This document shows positions 26,692 through 35,952 of a stretch of 64,000 nt of DNA, one piece after another; the first letter of the stretch is position 1, and the number at the start of each line of letters is the position of its first letter. The notes beneath the pieces were generated by a model. It had not been told where the DNA came from. It saw nothing but the letters and a program-made list of their open reading frames with translations, and made no database searches. The stretch comes from Dyadobacter chenwenxiniae. GTDB taxonomy: Bacteria > Bacteroidota > Bacteroidia > Cytophagales > Spirosomataceae. A program made the position numbers and the translations under genes. The stretch is taken from positions 4,030,001 through 4,094,000 of the forward strand of contig NZ_CP094997.1 in NCBI RefSeq assembly GCF_022869785.1, written 5' to 3'.

Positions 26692-26733
26692 TCAATTTTA
26701 AATAAAGAAATTATAATTAATAGTTAAGATATC

Positions 26734-27039
26734 ATGGCACATAAGAAAGGTGTAGGTAGCTCGAGAAACGGACGTGAATCGGAAAGCAAGCGTCTGGGAG
26801 TAAAATTATTCGGTGGCCAGCTTGCCAAAGCAGGAAATATCCTGGTTCGTCAGCGTGGTACGAAACACAATCCTGGTAACAACGTAGGCATAGGCCGTGA
26901 CCATACTTTATTTGCATTGGTTGAAGGCAATGTAGTTTTCCGCAAAACGCGTCAAAACAAATCATACGTTCACATCGAACCAACTGCTGTTGCAGCAAAC
27001 GCTGTTGCAACTGAGGCTCCTGTAACAGCAGAAGCTTAA
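26734..27039 (+). CDS. rpmA: 50S ribosomal protein L27
   Basis: A 101-residue L27, starting MAHKKGVGSSRNGRESESKR. The N-terminus has no cleavable extension and begins with the Ala-His-Lys-Lys that reaches towards the peptidyl-transferase centre. The core GNILVRQRGTKHNPGNNVG is standard. The C-terminal tail after residue 85 is Ala/Val/Thr-rich (AVAANAVATEAPVTAEA), a lineage-type extension with no known role. A terminator follows directly. Confidence 0.98.
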   Translation: MAHKKGVGSSRNGRESESKRLGVKLFGGQLAKAGNILVRQRGTKHNPGNNVGIGRDHTLFALVEGNVVFRKTRQNKSYVHIEPTAVAANAVATEAPVTAEA

Positions 27040-27070
27040 TCAGCAAAGGTCAAGAATTTGACAATTAGAG

Positions 27071-27105
27071 AACCCGAAGGATTTATAGTCCTTTGGGTTT
27101 TTTTA
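27071..27105 (+). terminator. Rho-independent terminator of rplU-rpmA
   Basis: Stem AACCCGAAGGA (27071-27081) with TCCTTTGGGTT, one G-T pair, short A/T loop, followed by a T run. It lies 31 bases after the rpmA stop. Confidence 0.88.
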
Positions 27106-27195
27106 TGTTTAAAGGAAGGCACCAAACCAAAATACCAGTTTGCTTGTTTACCAAAAACAAGTCATTTACCCGTTTAAAACATACTTACCCATAAA

Positions 27196-27792
27196 ATGCT
27201 AACACGCCCGGTTTTTGTATATACAGAGTTGAGTCCGAATCCCAATTCGATGAAGTTTGTGCTGAACTTCGAGTTGGTGCCCGATGGACTTTCATTCGAT
27301 TATCCTTCGCTGGAAGCTGCTTTGGAAGAAGGAAAAGCCTCCCCGCTGGCTTCGGACCTCTTCCAGTTTCCACATGTAAAAAGGGTTTTTATAGCCAGCA
27401 ACTTTGTTACCATTACCAAAGATGATGACATTGCCTGGGAAGAGGTTTTGAGAGACACAAAACAGTTTATTAAAATCTATTTCGAAGAAAATCACCCTGT
27501 GTTTGAACAACAAACGATTGATAAAAACACATTGATCGTCGATTCCCGGGATTCTGATACAGTTCAAAAGATAAAAGCGGCGCTGGATCAATACGTGCGT
27601 CCGGCTGTTGAATCTGATGGAGGTGCCATCAATTTCCATTCTTTCAACGAAGATTCAGGTGTTGTGAAGGTGTTGTTACAAGGCTCTTGCAGCGGTTGCC
27701 CGTCTTCCACATTGACGTTGAAGGCAGGCATCGAAAACCTGCTGACGCGCATGGTTCCCAATGTTAAGGAAGTGGTTGCCGAAGGTGTTTAA
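27196..27792 (+). CDS. NifU/Nfu-type iron-sulfur scaffold protein
   Basis: A 198-residue protein with both Nfu domains. The N-terminal Nfu_N domain contains YTELSPNPNSMKFVLNFEL and FPHVKRVFIASNFVTITK; the C-terminal NifU domain (from about 115) contains VESDGGAINFHSF and the cluster-binding CSGCPSSTLTLKAGIENLL near 165-183. Nfu proteins carry a 4Fe-4S cluster on the CxxC of each subunit and deliver it to target enzymes. The ATG at 27196 gives the family N-terminus directly. A terminator follows, so it is probably a single-gene transcript. Confidence 0.95.
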   Translation: MLTRPVFVYTELSPNPNSMKFVLNFELVPDGLSFDYPSLEAALEEGKASPLASDLFQFPHVKRVFIASNFVTITKDDDIAWEEVLRDTKQFIKIYFEENHPVFEQQTIDKNTLIVDSRDSDTVQKIKAALDQYVRPAVESDGGAINFHSFNEDSGVVKVLLQGSCSGCPSSTLTLKAGIENLLTRMVPNVKEVVAEGV

Positions 27793-27811
27793 TATATCAT
27801 CAAGCTTAACG

Positions 27812-27847
27812 AGAAACCCTGTCCACGCGATGAGGTTTCTTTTTTTA
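27812..27847 (+). terminator. Rho-independent terminator after the Nfu gene
   Basis: AGAAACC (27812-27818) pairs with GGTTTCT (27834-27840), followed by a run of six T. It lies 19 bases after the stop codon. Confidence 0.75.
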
Positions 27848-27872
27848 TGCCCTTTTTTGTTAGTTTCGGCAC

Positions 27873-28964
27873 ATGAAGCAATCGCTGCCATTTTTTCTGA
27901 AACAAATAGAAAGTCTGCAATCGAAAGGCGCGCGCTACTTCCCGGCGGGCATCTTCCCGGCGCACAGGCAGAACAGCATGATCGGTTACCGACGACCGGA
28001 CACGACGATTTTCTTCTCCACAATCATTTGCTTCACACTACAATCTATTGCAAAATATGCAGACGTAGAACAGCAAAAAACCATTGAACGGATCTGTAAT
28101 AATGTGATTAAAAATTACCCTGCTTTTCAAAACAAAGACGGGCTCAAAACATATAATTTCTGGAAAACCAAGCCGTCGCGACATTTCCCAAACGGCCACA
28201 TTTTCCACCGTTTTGAACATTTCCGCATTCCCGACGATGTGGATGACACCGCATTTATTTACCTGACAACCAAGCCAACCACTATTGAACTTGCCTGGCT
28301 GAAAGAGAAAGTTAAACTTCATGCAAACGGGACAAAGCTGAGCGTCCGCAACACATTTGAAGAATACAAAAGCCTCAAAGCCTACTCCACATGGTTTGGC
28401 AAAAACATGTATGTAGAATTCGACGTTTGCGTCCTAAGTAACTTAATGTACTGCATTCTTCAATACGATCTACCTCTGAATGAGCACGATGAGGGCAGTT
28501 TGGAATATATCCGCTCGGTGATCGAAACAGATCGATACATTGCAATGCCATTCCGATGTGCACATCAATATCCGCGGACACCACTCATTATTTACCACGT
28601 CGCACGCCTGATAGCGGCTTTCAATCCGCCTGCTTTGCAGCCAGTTAAGAGCAAATTAATTGCTGATGCACAGCGTATTTTAAAAACAACTAATAATGCT
28701 ATGGATAAGGTCATAATTTCCTCTTCACTGATCCGACTTGGCACGAAAACGGAGCACATTGACATTCAAAACTTCACCAAAAGGGATTTTAAGGGATTCT
28801 TTTTCTTTATTGCCGGCCTGCTTACTGCTTACGAGAATCCAGTGCTTTACAAGGTAGCTATCAACCCGTTGTTTCATATGCATTGGATCTGTGAAGCGCA
28901 TTGCTGGACGCTCCTGGCCGAATATGAGACGCTTTGGAACAACTCCGTGCAAAATATGCGTTAA
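27873..28964 (+). CDS. Unrecognised protein with a DxDDTA motif, possibly alpha-toroid
   Basis: A 363-residue protein with no signal peptide. I do not recognise a named family with certainty. It is helix-rich and carries PDDVDDTAFIYLTTKP near residues 125-140. DxDD followed by TA is the acid motif of class II terpene cyclases such as squalene-hopene cyclase and copalyl-diphosphate synthase. Other conserved-looking parts are YFPAGIFPAHRQ, IGYRRPDTTIFFSTIICFTL, and HFPNGHIFHRFEHF. It is much shorter than known class II cyclases (500-650 residues), and no QW repeats were noticed, so the enzymatic reading is speculative. It precedes the PaaE-like reductase by 30 bases and may be co-transcribed with it. 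Confidence 0.7.
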   Translation: MKQSLPFFLKQIESLQSKGARYFPAGIFPAHRQNSMIGYRRPDTTIFFSTIICFTLQSIAKYADVEQQKTIERICNNVIKNYPAFQNKDGLKTYNFWKTKPSRHFPNGHIFHRFEHFRIPDDVDDTAFIYLTTKPTTIELAWLKEKVKLHANGTKLSVRNTFEEYKSLKAYSTWFGKNMYVEFDVCVLSNLMYCILQYDLPLNEHDEGSLEYIRSVIETDRYIAMPFRCAHQYPRTPLIIYHVARLIAAFNPPALQPVKSKLIADAQRILKTTNNAMDKVIISSSLIRLGTKTEHIDIQNFTKRDFKGFFFFIAGLLTAYENPVLYKVAINPLFHMHWICEAHCWTLLAEYETLWNNSVQNMR

Positions 28965-28994
28965 GTCCCAATTCGATCACAGACCAGCTACCAC

Positions 28995-30041
28995 ATGTCC
29001 GAAGCCACGATTTCTTTGCAGGTTAAGCAAATTATCACTGAGGCAACCGATGCCAAGACCTTTATTTTCGAAAGAACAAACAAGCAGCCTTTCACTTATA
29101 AGGCGGGGCAATTTCTTACGTTCCTGATCCCCATGCACGGACATGAAACCCGTCGCTCCTACTCCATGAGCTCCGCGCCAGATGTGGATGAGAATCCGGC
29201 TATTACAGTTAAACGAGTCCCTAATGGTGAAATTTCACGGTTTTGGATCGACAATGTTAAGGTTGGTGATCGGTTTAATGTGTTGCCGCCTTCGGGTCGG
29301 TTTGTCCTGGAAGATTCATTAGGAACTGCGCGTGACATTGTGCTGATCGCGGCAGGGAGTGGCATCACCCCTCTTTTTTCTATTTTAAAACAAACCCTTA
29401 TCCAGGAAAAGCACAGCAACATTACACTGCTTTATGCCAGCCGCAATGCAAAACATGCGCTGTTTCATCACCAGATTGAGCAATGGCAGGAAAGCTTCCC
29501 GGAACGCCTGAAAGTCATCCACATTCATAGTCAGCCTCTGGAAGACTGGAATGGTCTCCGAGGCCGGATCAACAATACGCGATTAGAACAAATGGTCAGC
29601 AAATCGCTGCGTTTCCAACCTTTAAAAGCCCGGTTCTTCATTTGTGGCCCTTATGAATTAATGCGTTCGGTTGAGATTACGTTGTATTTCATGGGATTTT
29701 CTGCTTTGCAAATCCGGAAAGAGAACTTTGTTATCCCGAGCCCCCCGCCACCACCACGGATTTCGTACCCACATGTGGTGAAACTCAATTTTCGGGGCCA
29801 GGAGCACGACCTGTTCGTTCCAGCCCATACAACCATTCTGGATGCCGCCCTTGCTGCCGGAATTCATCTGCCTTATAGCTGTAAAGGCGGGAGATGCGCT
29901 ACGTGTGCGGGCATATGCAGGAGCGGTGAGTTACACATGACCGTGAATGAGGTCCTTACCGATCGCGATTTGCAGGACGGCTGGATCCTGACATGCTCCG
30001 CTTACGCCGATTCAGAAGGCGTTTCCATTGAAATTGTGTAG
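28995..30041 (+). CDS. PaaE-like NAD(P)H-ferredoxin oxidoreductase with 2Fe-2S domain
   Basis: A 348-residue single-component reductase. The N-terminal FAD-binding domain has TRRSYSMSSAPD near 52-63, the NAD(P) domain has IAAGSGITPLFSILKQ near 117 and FFICGPYELMRS near 215, and the C-terminal plant-type ferredoxin domain has PYSCKGGRCATCAGICRSG near 292-310 with a final Cys in LTCSAYADS. All four cluster cysteines are present. The group includes the phenylacetyl-CoA oxygenase reductase PaaE, which passes electrons to an oxygenase. No phenylacetate oxygenase genes are nearby, so its partner is unknown; the preceding DxDDTA gene is the only close neighbour on this strand. Confidence 0.92.
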   Translation: MSEATISLQVKQIITEATDAKTFIFERTNKQPFTYKAGQFLTFLIPMHGHETRRSYSMSSAPDVDENPAITVKRVPNGEISRFWIDNVKVGDRFNVLPPSGRFVLEDSLGTARDIVLIAAGSGITPLFSILKQTLIQEKHSNITLLYASRNAKHALFHHQIEQWQESFPERLKVIHIHSQPLEDWNGLRGRINNTRLEQMVSKSLRFQPLKARFFICGPYELMRSVEITLYFMGFSALQIRKENFVIPSPPPPPRISYPHVVKLNFRGQEHDLFVPAHTTILDAALAAGIHLPYSCKGGRCATCAGICRSGELHMTVNEVLTDRDLQDGWILTCSAYADSEGVSIEIV

Positions 30042-30489
30042 CCCTGTTAAGTAAAAAGCGCACGAATGTGACTTCGTACGCTTTGTCATGGATTTAGGAT
30101 TAGCAGAAAAATGGGTAGTAATTCTGGAAAAGGTTAAAGGTTAGGTTCTTTCAGTTGTTAAGGACGAGGAACGTAGAATAATATTTTAATTGAGATCTTC
30201 CTGACAAAATTAATTGTAAAATTGATTAATCCAACCAAATTGCAAAAAAGTGTTCGAGCACACAGGCAAAAATGCACATCGGGATCGTACCCGGGCGTTA
30301 CCGAAAAAATGGATTTTTATAGGGTAAAACTAAATTCATTTTGGGAGAATCTCAAATTTATCATAAAAAAAATTTGAAAAGTATTGTCGTCGCTGCATTA
30401 GTTTATTTTAAACCGTATATCCTTCAAATAAAAATTTGATATTCGCCTTAGCAACCGAAAAACGAAAGCGTATTGAAGACCGAAAGAAA
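30042..30489. other. 448-bp intergenic region before the LacI-type gene
   Basis: It holds a hairpin just after the reductase stop (AAAGCG-CACGAA at 30055-30066 with TTCGTACGCTTT at 30073-30084, one mismatch), which lacks a clear T run and is at best a weak terminator. Further on are an A/T-rich stretch with an inverted repeat CAAATTT (30353-30359) and AAATTTG (30370-30376), a possible operator for the regulator. No tRNA, small RNA or open frame was recognised. Confidence 0.5.
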
Positions 30490-31554
30490 GTGAAAAAAAG
30501 AATCGTCAGAATAAAAGATATAGCAGAAAAGGCCCAAACATCGAAAGGAACCGTAGATAGGGTTTTACATAACCGCGGCCGTGTTGCTGATGATGTGCGC
30601 GAACGGATTTTAAGCATTATTAAAGAGCTTAATTATGAACCCAACTTTATTGCGCAGTCGTTAAAATCGCAGCGGACGTATAATCTGGCCGTTCTAATCC
30701 CTGACCCGGATGCCGATTCATACTGGGAAGCACCAAAAAAAGGGTTGGAAAAGGCTGAAAAAGAGCTAAGGCAGTATGGCGTATACATTAGTCTGTTCAT
30801 TTTCAATTCGCATGAGGAACAGTCTTTTATTTCCAAAGCCAGGGAGGTTTCAAAAGAGCATCCTGATGGTGTTCTGATCGCCCCGGTTTTTTATAAAGAA
30901 GCATTGCCGTTTTTTGAAGAATGGGCCAATTTAAACATTCCCTATGTCCTCTTTAACACGCAAATCGAGCACGTTAACCCACTTTGTTACATTGGACAAG
31001 ACTCCTATCGCAGCGGTTCACTGGCTGCCAAAATCCTGAGTTTCGGTTTGCAGTCACCAGGAACCGTTTTGGTTGCACACGTCAATGAAGATATTTCCAA
31101 TTCCGCTCACTTAATCACAAAAGAGGCTGGCTTTCGGGATTATTTTGGAGCAGATAAGCACGAATCGAAGTTTAAGATCATTAGTAGGGAAATCAATTTC
31201 CCTGACGGCGAAACGCTGGATGATCAACTGGATGCGATATTAACGGAAGAGCCTGAAATAAAAGCGGTTTATGTGACCAATTCCAAAGCATTTGAAGTGG
31301 CTTCCTATTTGGAAAAGAAGGCTCTGACAGACATTAAACTCGTTGGTTACGACCTTTTGAAACCAAATCTGAATTACCTGGAAAAAGAAATTATCAACTT
31401 CCTGATCAATCAAAATCCGTTGGGCCAGGGTTACTGGGGAATTCACCAGCTGGCCAATTTTCTGGTGTTCAAGAAAGATATTCAGCCGATCAAATTCCTG
31501 CCGCTGGACATCATTACCAAGGAAAATCTGGACTATTATCTGGATCCGCAGTAA
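30490..31554 (+). CDS. LacI-family transcriptional regulator
   Basis: About 355 residues if started at GTG 30490 (KKRIVRIKDIAEKAQTSKG); an upstream TTG at 30436 would add 18 charged residues that are not typical. The N-terminal HTH has IKDIAEKAQTSKGTVDRVL and the hinge region HNRGRVADDVRERILSI. The rest is a periplasmic-binding-protein-like sensor domain (LAVLIPDPDADSYWEAPKKG, YIGQDSYRSGSLAAKILSF). The variant GTVDRVLHNRG, where LacI has VSRVLN, marks a subgroup that usually senses sugars. The target genes are not shown by the context. Confidence 0.88.
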   Translation: MKKRIVRIKDIAEKAQTSKGTVDRVLHNRGRVADDVRERILSIIKELNYEPNFIAQSLKSQRTYNLAVLIPDPDADSYWEAPKKGLEKAEKELRQYGVYISLFIFNSHEEQSFISKAREVSKEHPDGVLIAPVFYKEALPFFEEWANLNIPYVLFNTQIEHVNPLCYIGQDSYRSGSLAAKILSFGLQSPGTVLVAHVNEDISNSAHLITKEAGFRDYFGADKHESKFKIISREINFPDGETLDDQLDAILTEEPEIKAVYVTNSKAFEVASYLEKKALTDIKLVGYDLLKPNLNYLEKEIINFLINQNPLGQGYWGIHQLANFLVFKKDIQPIKFLPLDIITKENLDYYLDPQ

Positions 31555-31574
31555 AATTACATTTTGAATGTGGC

Positions 31575-34142
31575 TTACAGATCACCAAACTGGCTATACA
31601 TTTCTTTCAGCTTGGGCTCTGTTTCTTTTGCACGGATATCTTTCCGTAAAGCCACCACGCCCTGAATGTCTGTAAGTAGACCTAACGCCTGAAATGCGCC
31701 AAACCGAACGAAATAGGAAGGATTATCGCGCGCCAGGCCTTCAAGGACCGGAATGCTCTTGCGTTGCACATCCTGCTTGGATTTGATCAGATACTTCCCA
31801 AAAACCTGTAAGAAATTGTATTTTTCCGTAGGCTTCATGGCTTTCATTTTTTCCAAAAACCAATCAAACCGTTCTGGCTGCGCAAGTCCTGCATAATAAT
31901 TACCAACCGAAGTCACAATGGCGTCGTTAGGGCTGTTTTCGAACTGAGCCGCTATTTCATTGGCATCCGTAGGCTGGGCCATCAGATATTTCTCGATAGC
32001 AACAGAAATGACCTGATAGGAACTATCGCTCAATGCTTCCCTAAAAATGGAATCGCTGTTATTATCGCCAAAAGAAGCCAGTATGATCATCGCCTCCGAG
32101 CGCACCTGCGGGTGGGCATCCATACGGGCAGCGCTTTGGATCGTTTTCTCAATATCCGCGAAGCCATCACCATCATATTCCGAAAAGTTGCTGATTGCCA
32201 TCTGACGGAATTTCCAGAATGGATCGGTCATGGCTTTCACCAAAATGGCGCGGGCCAGCGTGTCTGTGAGGCTTCCCTCCAATGATGCCAATGCTTCGTA
32301 TTTATGCAAGAAACGATCACTGTTCACATACTGAAACTCCATTTCACGCCTGTTTTTCTCATGTTCTACAACGCCCAGTAACTGGGCATCCGCATCAAAA
32401 ACAACCAGATCAGGTTTTTTGGCGGCTGGAAATTCGAGCGTTTGGGTTGCTTTGTCAACCACCACATTATACTGGCTTTTCTTGCCGCTTACCCACACAT
32501 CCACTTTCAGAGGAAGGCGATACACTGTTGTTGCCAGCGTATCCTGGGTTTGTTTTAGTTTTAAAAGCACCTTTCCAGACGCGTATTCCTGCTGGATCTT
32601 AATCGTAGGATGTCCCGGACGCTGAAACCACTGGTCGAAAAACCAGTTCAGATCTTCACCGGTCACTTTTTCGAAAGACATTCTCAGATCATCAATCTCC
32701 GCGGTCCCGAACGCATGCGTTTTGAGATAATTTTGCAGAGAAGCAAAAAAGGCATCGTCACCCACGTAATTGCGCAGCATATGCAGGATACGTCCTCCTT
32801 TTGCATAGGAATGGCTGTCAAACATATTTTCGCGGTCCTTGTAAAAATAGCGGATCATCGGAACCTGCTTGGTTTCGGATTCGGCCAAATAAGCTTTCAT
32901 TTCCTGCAAATTCTGCCAGTCAGCTTCGTATTTGCCATTGTCATATTCACTCCACAAATATTCCGAATAGTTTGCAAAAGACTCATTCAAAGGCAGTTGA
33001 CCCCATTCTTCACAAGTCACATAATCTCCAAACCAATGATGCGCCAGCTCGTGCGCGATCACAGCGTCCGAATTGCCGTCGACCAGCGAGCGGGCATCAT
33101 TCTGAACTCCTTCCTCATGAACCGTGGCGGTTGTATTTTCCATAGCGCCGGCCACAAAGTCTCTTACGGCGATCTGTGCGTATTTCTCCCAAGGATATTC
33201 AACGCCGAAAACGTTGGTAAAAAAACCCATCATTTCAGGTGTCCGGCCGAAAATGGCGTGTGCGTCCTGACCGTACTTTGGCTCCACATAATAACTAAGT
33301 TCTAAACCATTGGGCATCATATCTTTGGCCACCACGAAATCGCCGACTGCCATCATCGCCAGATAAGGCGCGTGCGGAAGCGTTTGCTTCCAATGATCCG
33401 TTCGGGTTCCTTTTTTACCTTCATTCTGCGCAACCAGCAGACCATTTGACAAGGTTTTGTAAGTGCTGTCTACGGTAATGTAAAAGTCCTGCGTAAATTT
33501 TTGGTTAGGCGCATCAATGGTCGGGAACCAGCAGCTGCTTCCTTCGGTTTCGCCTTGCGTCCAGATTTGTTTCGGTTTACCTTCATCCATTCCATCCGCA
33601 TTGATGAAATAAAGTCCTTTTTCAGAAGCGCTGTCGCCGGGTTTGTCCCGCGGAACATCGTTAGGACGGGCTACGTAATCGATTTTGACGTAAACTGTGT
33701 CTTTTCTGGTGTAATTCTGGTCGAGCTTGATCAGCAATTTTCGCTTATCGTAGGTGTATTCCAGCTTGTTCTTGATTTTGCCCTGAATTTCCTCCGCAGA
33801 CAATGCGCCGTAATCACCCACAGTGTCCATTAAGGAGATGCTTTTTATATCAAAACCCTTCGCATCCAGCTCTAATGTGTTTTGCGGATAAAAATGTGGT
33901 TTAAACATTATAACAGCGGACGCAGGGACCTGCTGTTTTTCCCAATCAAAGGCCACATCAAGACGGGTGTAAAGAATGTCACATTTCCTGGGCCTTTCAG
34001 GGCGGTAAGGGCCTAGTTTCGAAACCGATCCCGGATTTCTTCTCCTTAATGTATCCGCAAGTTCCGTAGCATCGGCAGGAACTGAAAGCAATAAAAATGC
34101 TGCGTAAAATGTATAAATCAAACGGCTAAAAAAAAGCCTCAT
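31575..34142 (-). CDS. M1-family metallopeptidase (aminopeptidase), secreted
   Basis: About 855 residues from ATG 34142, which gives a signal peptide (MRLFFSRLIYTFYAAFLLLS). The longer frame from 34187 adds 15 polar residues. The M1 exopeptidase motif GAMEN is present near 331 (AGAMENTTATVHEEG), and the zinc site HELAHHWFGD lies near 364-373 with the third ligand Glu in NESFANYSEYLW near 384-395. The C-terminal third from about 600 looks like HEAT-type helical repeats (AMTDPFWKFRQMAISNFSEY, VRSEAMIILASFGD). The enzyme should remove N-terminal residues from peptides in the periplasm. It follows the LolC/E-like gene by 82 bases. Confidence 0.95.
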   Translation of the reverse strand: MRLFFSRLIYTFYAAFLLLSVPADATELADTLRRRNPGSVSKLGPYRPERPRKCDILYTRLDVAFDWEKQQVPASAVIMFKPHFYPQNTLELDAKGFDIKSISLMDTVGDYGALSAEEIQGKIKNKLEYTYDKRKLLIKLDQNYTRKDTVYVKIDYVARPNDVPRDKPGDSASEKGLYFINADGMDEGKPKQIWTQGETEGSSCWFPTIDAPNQKFTQDFYITVDSTYKTLSNGLLVAQNEGKKGTRTDHWKQTLPHAPYLAMMAVGDFVVAKDMMPNGLELSYYVEPKYGQDAHAIFGRTPEMMGFFTNVFGVEYPWEKYAQIAVRDFVAGAMENTTATVHEEGVQNDARSLVDGNSDAVIAHELAHHWFGDYVTCEEWGQLPLNESFANYSEYLWSEYDNGKYEADWQNLQEMKAYLAESETKQVPMIRYFYKDRENMFDSHSYAKGGRILHMLRNYVGDDAFFASLQNYLKTHAFGTAEIDDLRMSFEKVTGEDLNWFFDQWFQRPGHPTIKIQQEYASGKVLLKLKQTQDTLATTVYRLPLKVDVWVSGKKSQYNVVVDKATQTLEFPAAKKPDLVVFDADAQLLGVVEHEKNRREMEFQYVNSDRFLHKYEALASLEGSLTDTLARAILVKAMTDPFWKFRQMAISNFSEYDGDGFADIEKTIQSAARMDAHPQVRSEAMIILASFGDNNSDSIFREALSDSSYQVISVAIEKYLMAQPTDANEIAAQFENSPNDAIVTSVGNYYAGLAQPERFDWFLEKMKAMKPTEKYNFLQVFGKYLIKSKQDVQRKSIPVLEGLARDNPSYFVRFGAFQALGLLTDIQGVVALRKDIRAKETEPKLKEMYSQFGDL

Positions 34143-34224
34143 ATCGTTGCCGTTTCTTTTGAAGTTGGTCGTGTGGAAGTAAGTCAAAGTGATTCAGTTA
34201 ATATTTGTTCTTCTCTTTTAAATA

Positions 34225-35451
34225 TCAGGTTGGCAGGATCCGCCCCGCCTCTGCCGCTCTCCGTGCTGGAATGTACGACACCAGCATTGTTATGATAACG
34301 ACGATAATGCCGGTATAGAGTATATCTTCCCATATTAATTTGACGGGATAAGCATCCACCAACGAAGTCGCCATTCCCATCGAAACCAGTCCGTATTTCA
34401 ATTGCAGCAGGCATAATGCAACGCCGCCGCCCAGTCCGGCAATCGCGCCTGAAAACGCTACAATAGCGCCTTCGGCCAGGAAAATCCTTCTGATCAACCC
34501 GGGCGTTGCGCCGAGCGCATAAAGCATGGAAACATCCTTTTTTTTCTCAATCGCCAGCATGCTTAGCGAGAAGAAAATGTTAATTGCAGCTACTAAAATA
34601 ATGAAAGACAAGGTTATAGCCACAAAAAGTTTTTCCAAACGGATGGCGCGAAGCAAGTCGGAATTGAGCGAATTCCGGTCCCTCACTACAAATCCGTTTC
34701 CAATTTTCCCGGCGATCTCGCCACTGACCTTTCCTTCACTGAACCCGGGCTTAATCTGCACTTCCAGCGATGACCTTTCACCTTTGTATTCCATCAAACC
34801 TTCTACCAGCTTAATGGGCGCAATCACGTAATCATCGTAACGCGTTTCTATAAAAAATATGCCGCCGGGCCTGAGTGACAAATGGTTGAATGCTTCCGCA
34901 GAAGTGAGATTGAGCGTTTTCGTGCCCGTTTTGGGATACATTAATTGCAATGGCGTGATAATGTCGTCCAGTGAAATGGACAGAGCATTCCGCACACCTT
35001 CCGCAATGATGCCATACGGTGTTCCGCCGTTGCCGTAAAGTTGCAGCGAGCCTTCTATAACGGCTGTATCCAGTTGTCCTTGCCGCTCAAATGTGCTGTC
35101 TACGCCTTTCAGCCGGACAATGATCTGCTGATTGCCATATTGCGCCAATGCATTGTCCTCCACAACCTGCGTAACCAGCTTAACGCCCTCGACGGATTTG
35201 ATTTTCTGAATAAAAGCATTATCCACCTTGAACCGCTTTCCTTCCGCGGGCGTGACCTTAATATCCGCATCGAAAGTTTTGAAGATCTTGCGGTTCAGGT
35301 CTTCCATTCCATTAAAAACAGAAAGCACCACCACCATTGCCATAGTTCCCACGGCCACACCGGCCATAGCAATCCGGGCTATGACGCTAATGAAGCTGCG
35401 TTTGTTCCTTGAAAAAAAATAGCGGACGGCGATCCGGTAAGAAAGATCCAT
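34225..35451 (-). CDS. LolC/LolE-like ABC permease
   Basis: A 408-residue permease with the single-unit layout of LolC/E: a membrane helix near 20-45 (SVIARIAMAGVAVGTMAMVV), a periplasmic MacB_PCD-like domain (SVFNGMEDLNRKIFKTFDAD, then GQLDTAVIEGSLQL), and three C-terminal helices with KKKDVSMLYALGATPGLI at the coupling site. In Proteobacteria LolCDE releases lipoproteins from the inner membrane; the same role in Bacteroidota is likely but unproven. It follows rbfA by 16 bases, a pairing I recall from related genomes. It differs clearly in length and motif from the doubled permeases elsewhere in the window. Confidence 0.92.
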   Translation of the reverse strand: MDLSYRIAVRYFFSRNKRSFISVIARIAMAGVAVGTMAMVVVLSVFNGMEDLNRKIFKTFDADIKVTPAEGKRFKVDNAFIQKIKSVEGVKLVTQVVEDNALAQYGNQQIIVRLKGVDSTFERQGQLDTAVIEGSLQLYGNGGTPYGIIAEGVRNALSISLDDIITPLQLMYPKTGTKTLNLTSAEAFNHLSLRPGGIFFIETRYDDYVIAPIKLVEGLMEYKGERSSLEVQIKPGFSEGKVSGEIAGKIGNGFVVRDRNSLNSDLLRAIRLEKLFVAITLSFIILVAAINIFFSLSMLAIEKKKDVSMLYALGATPGLIRRIFLAEGAIVAFSGAIAGLGGGVALCLLQLKYGLVSMGMATSLVDAYPVKLIWEDILYTGIIVVIITMLVSYIPARRAAEAGRILPT

Positions 35452-35467
35452 TTAGTAGGCGCTTTAA

Positions 35468-35851
35468 TCAATTGGATTCTTCTTCCTCGTCAGGTTGAGC
35501 TGGTGGGATCACGATATCCGAAAAAAGCAGATCCATTTTGGCGGCATACTCCGCAGTATCGTCCATATAAAATTGTAAATGGGGCACGATGCGCAGCTGG
35601 TGACGCACCCTTTCGGCTAATTTCTGGCGTATGAATTTGGTATTTTCCTGAATCGTTTCCAGTAAGATCGATTTATTTTTATCAGGCAAAAAACTCAGAT
35701 ATGCTCTTGCAATGCTCAGGTCAGGCGTAACGCGAACGGCCGTAATGGTAACAAAAGAGCCATTCGTTAAATGATGTGCGTCCTTTTGAAATATCTCTCC
35801 AAGATCCTTCTGAATCTGCCTCCCTACTTTTTGTTGTCTTTTAGATTCCAT
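35468..35851 (-). CDS. rbfA: 30S ribosome-binding factor A
   Basis: A 127-residue RbfA with the KH-like fold: RQQKVGRQIQKDLGEIFQKD at the start, FVTITAVRVTPDLSIARAYL in the middle, and FIRQKLAERVRHQLRIVPHL with PHLQFYMDDTAEYAAKMD at the end. RbfA helps 16S rRNA 5' maturation in late 30S assembly. The C-terminus is acidic (PDEEEESN). It is the first gene of a minus-strand unit with the LolC/E-like permease. Confidence 0.95.
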   Translation of the reverse strand: MESKRQQKVGRQIQKDLGEIFQKDAHHLTNGSFVTITAVRVTPDLSIARAYLSFLPDKNKSILLETIQENTKFIRQKLAERVRHQLRIVPHLQFYMDDTAEYAAKMDLLFSDIVIPPAQPDEEEESN

Positions 35852-35952
35852 GTTTCAAAAGTACAAATATCCGGACTTATTTTGTTTTTGTAGAATGCGG
35901 AGTTGTAATTTCGTGAAAGTTATTCTGATAAGATACATAATCCGCATACTTC

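Noticed and set aside
27761..28087. 108-residue + strand frame overlapping the Nfu end and the DxDDTA gene
   Set aside because: It runs through the terminator and the start of the better-supported gene in another frame.
30240..30290. GTGTTCGAGCACAC as a LacI operator
   Set aside because: Only the outer bases are symmetrical; too weak to separate from chance.
34184..34414. 76-residue minus-strand frame between the M1 peptidase and LolC/E-like genes
   Set aside because: It lies in another frame over the end of the permease gene and looks like a shadow frame.
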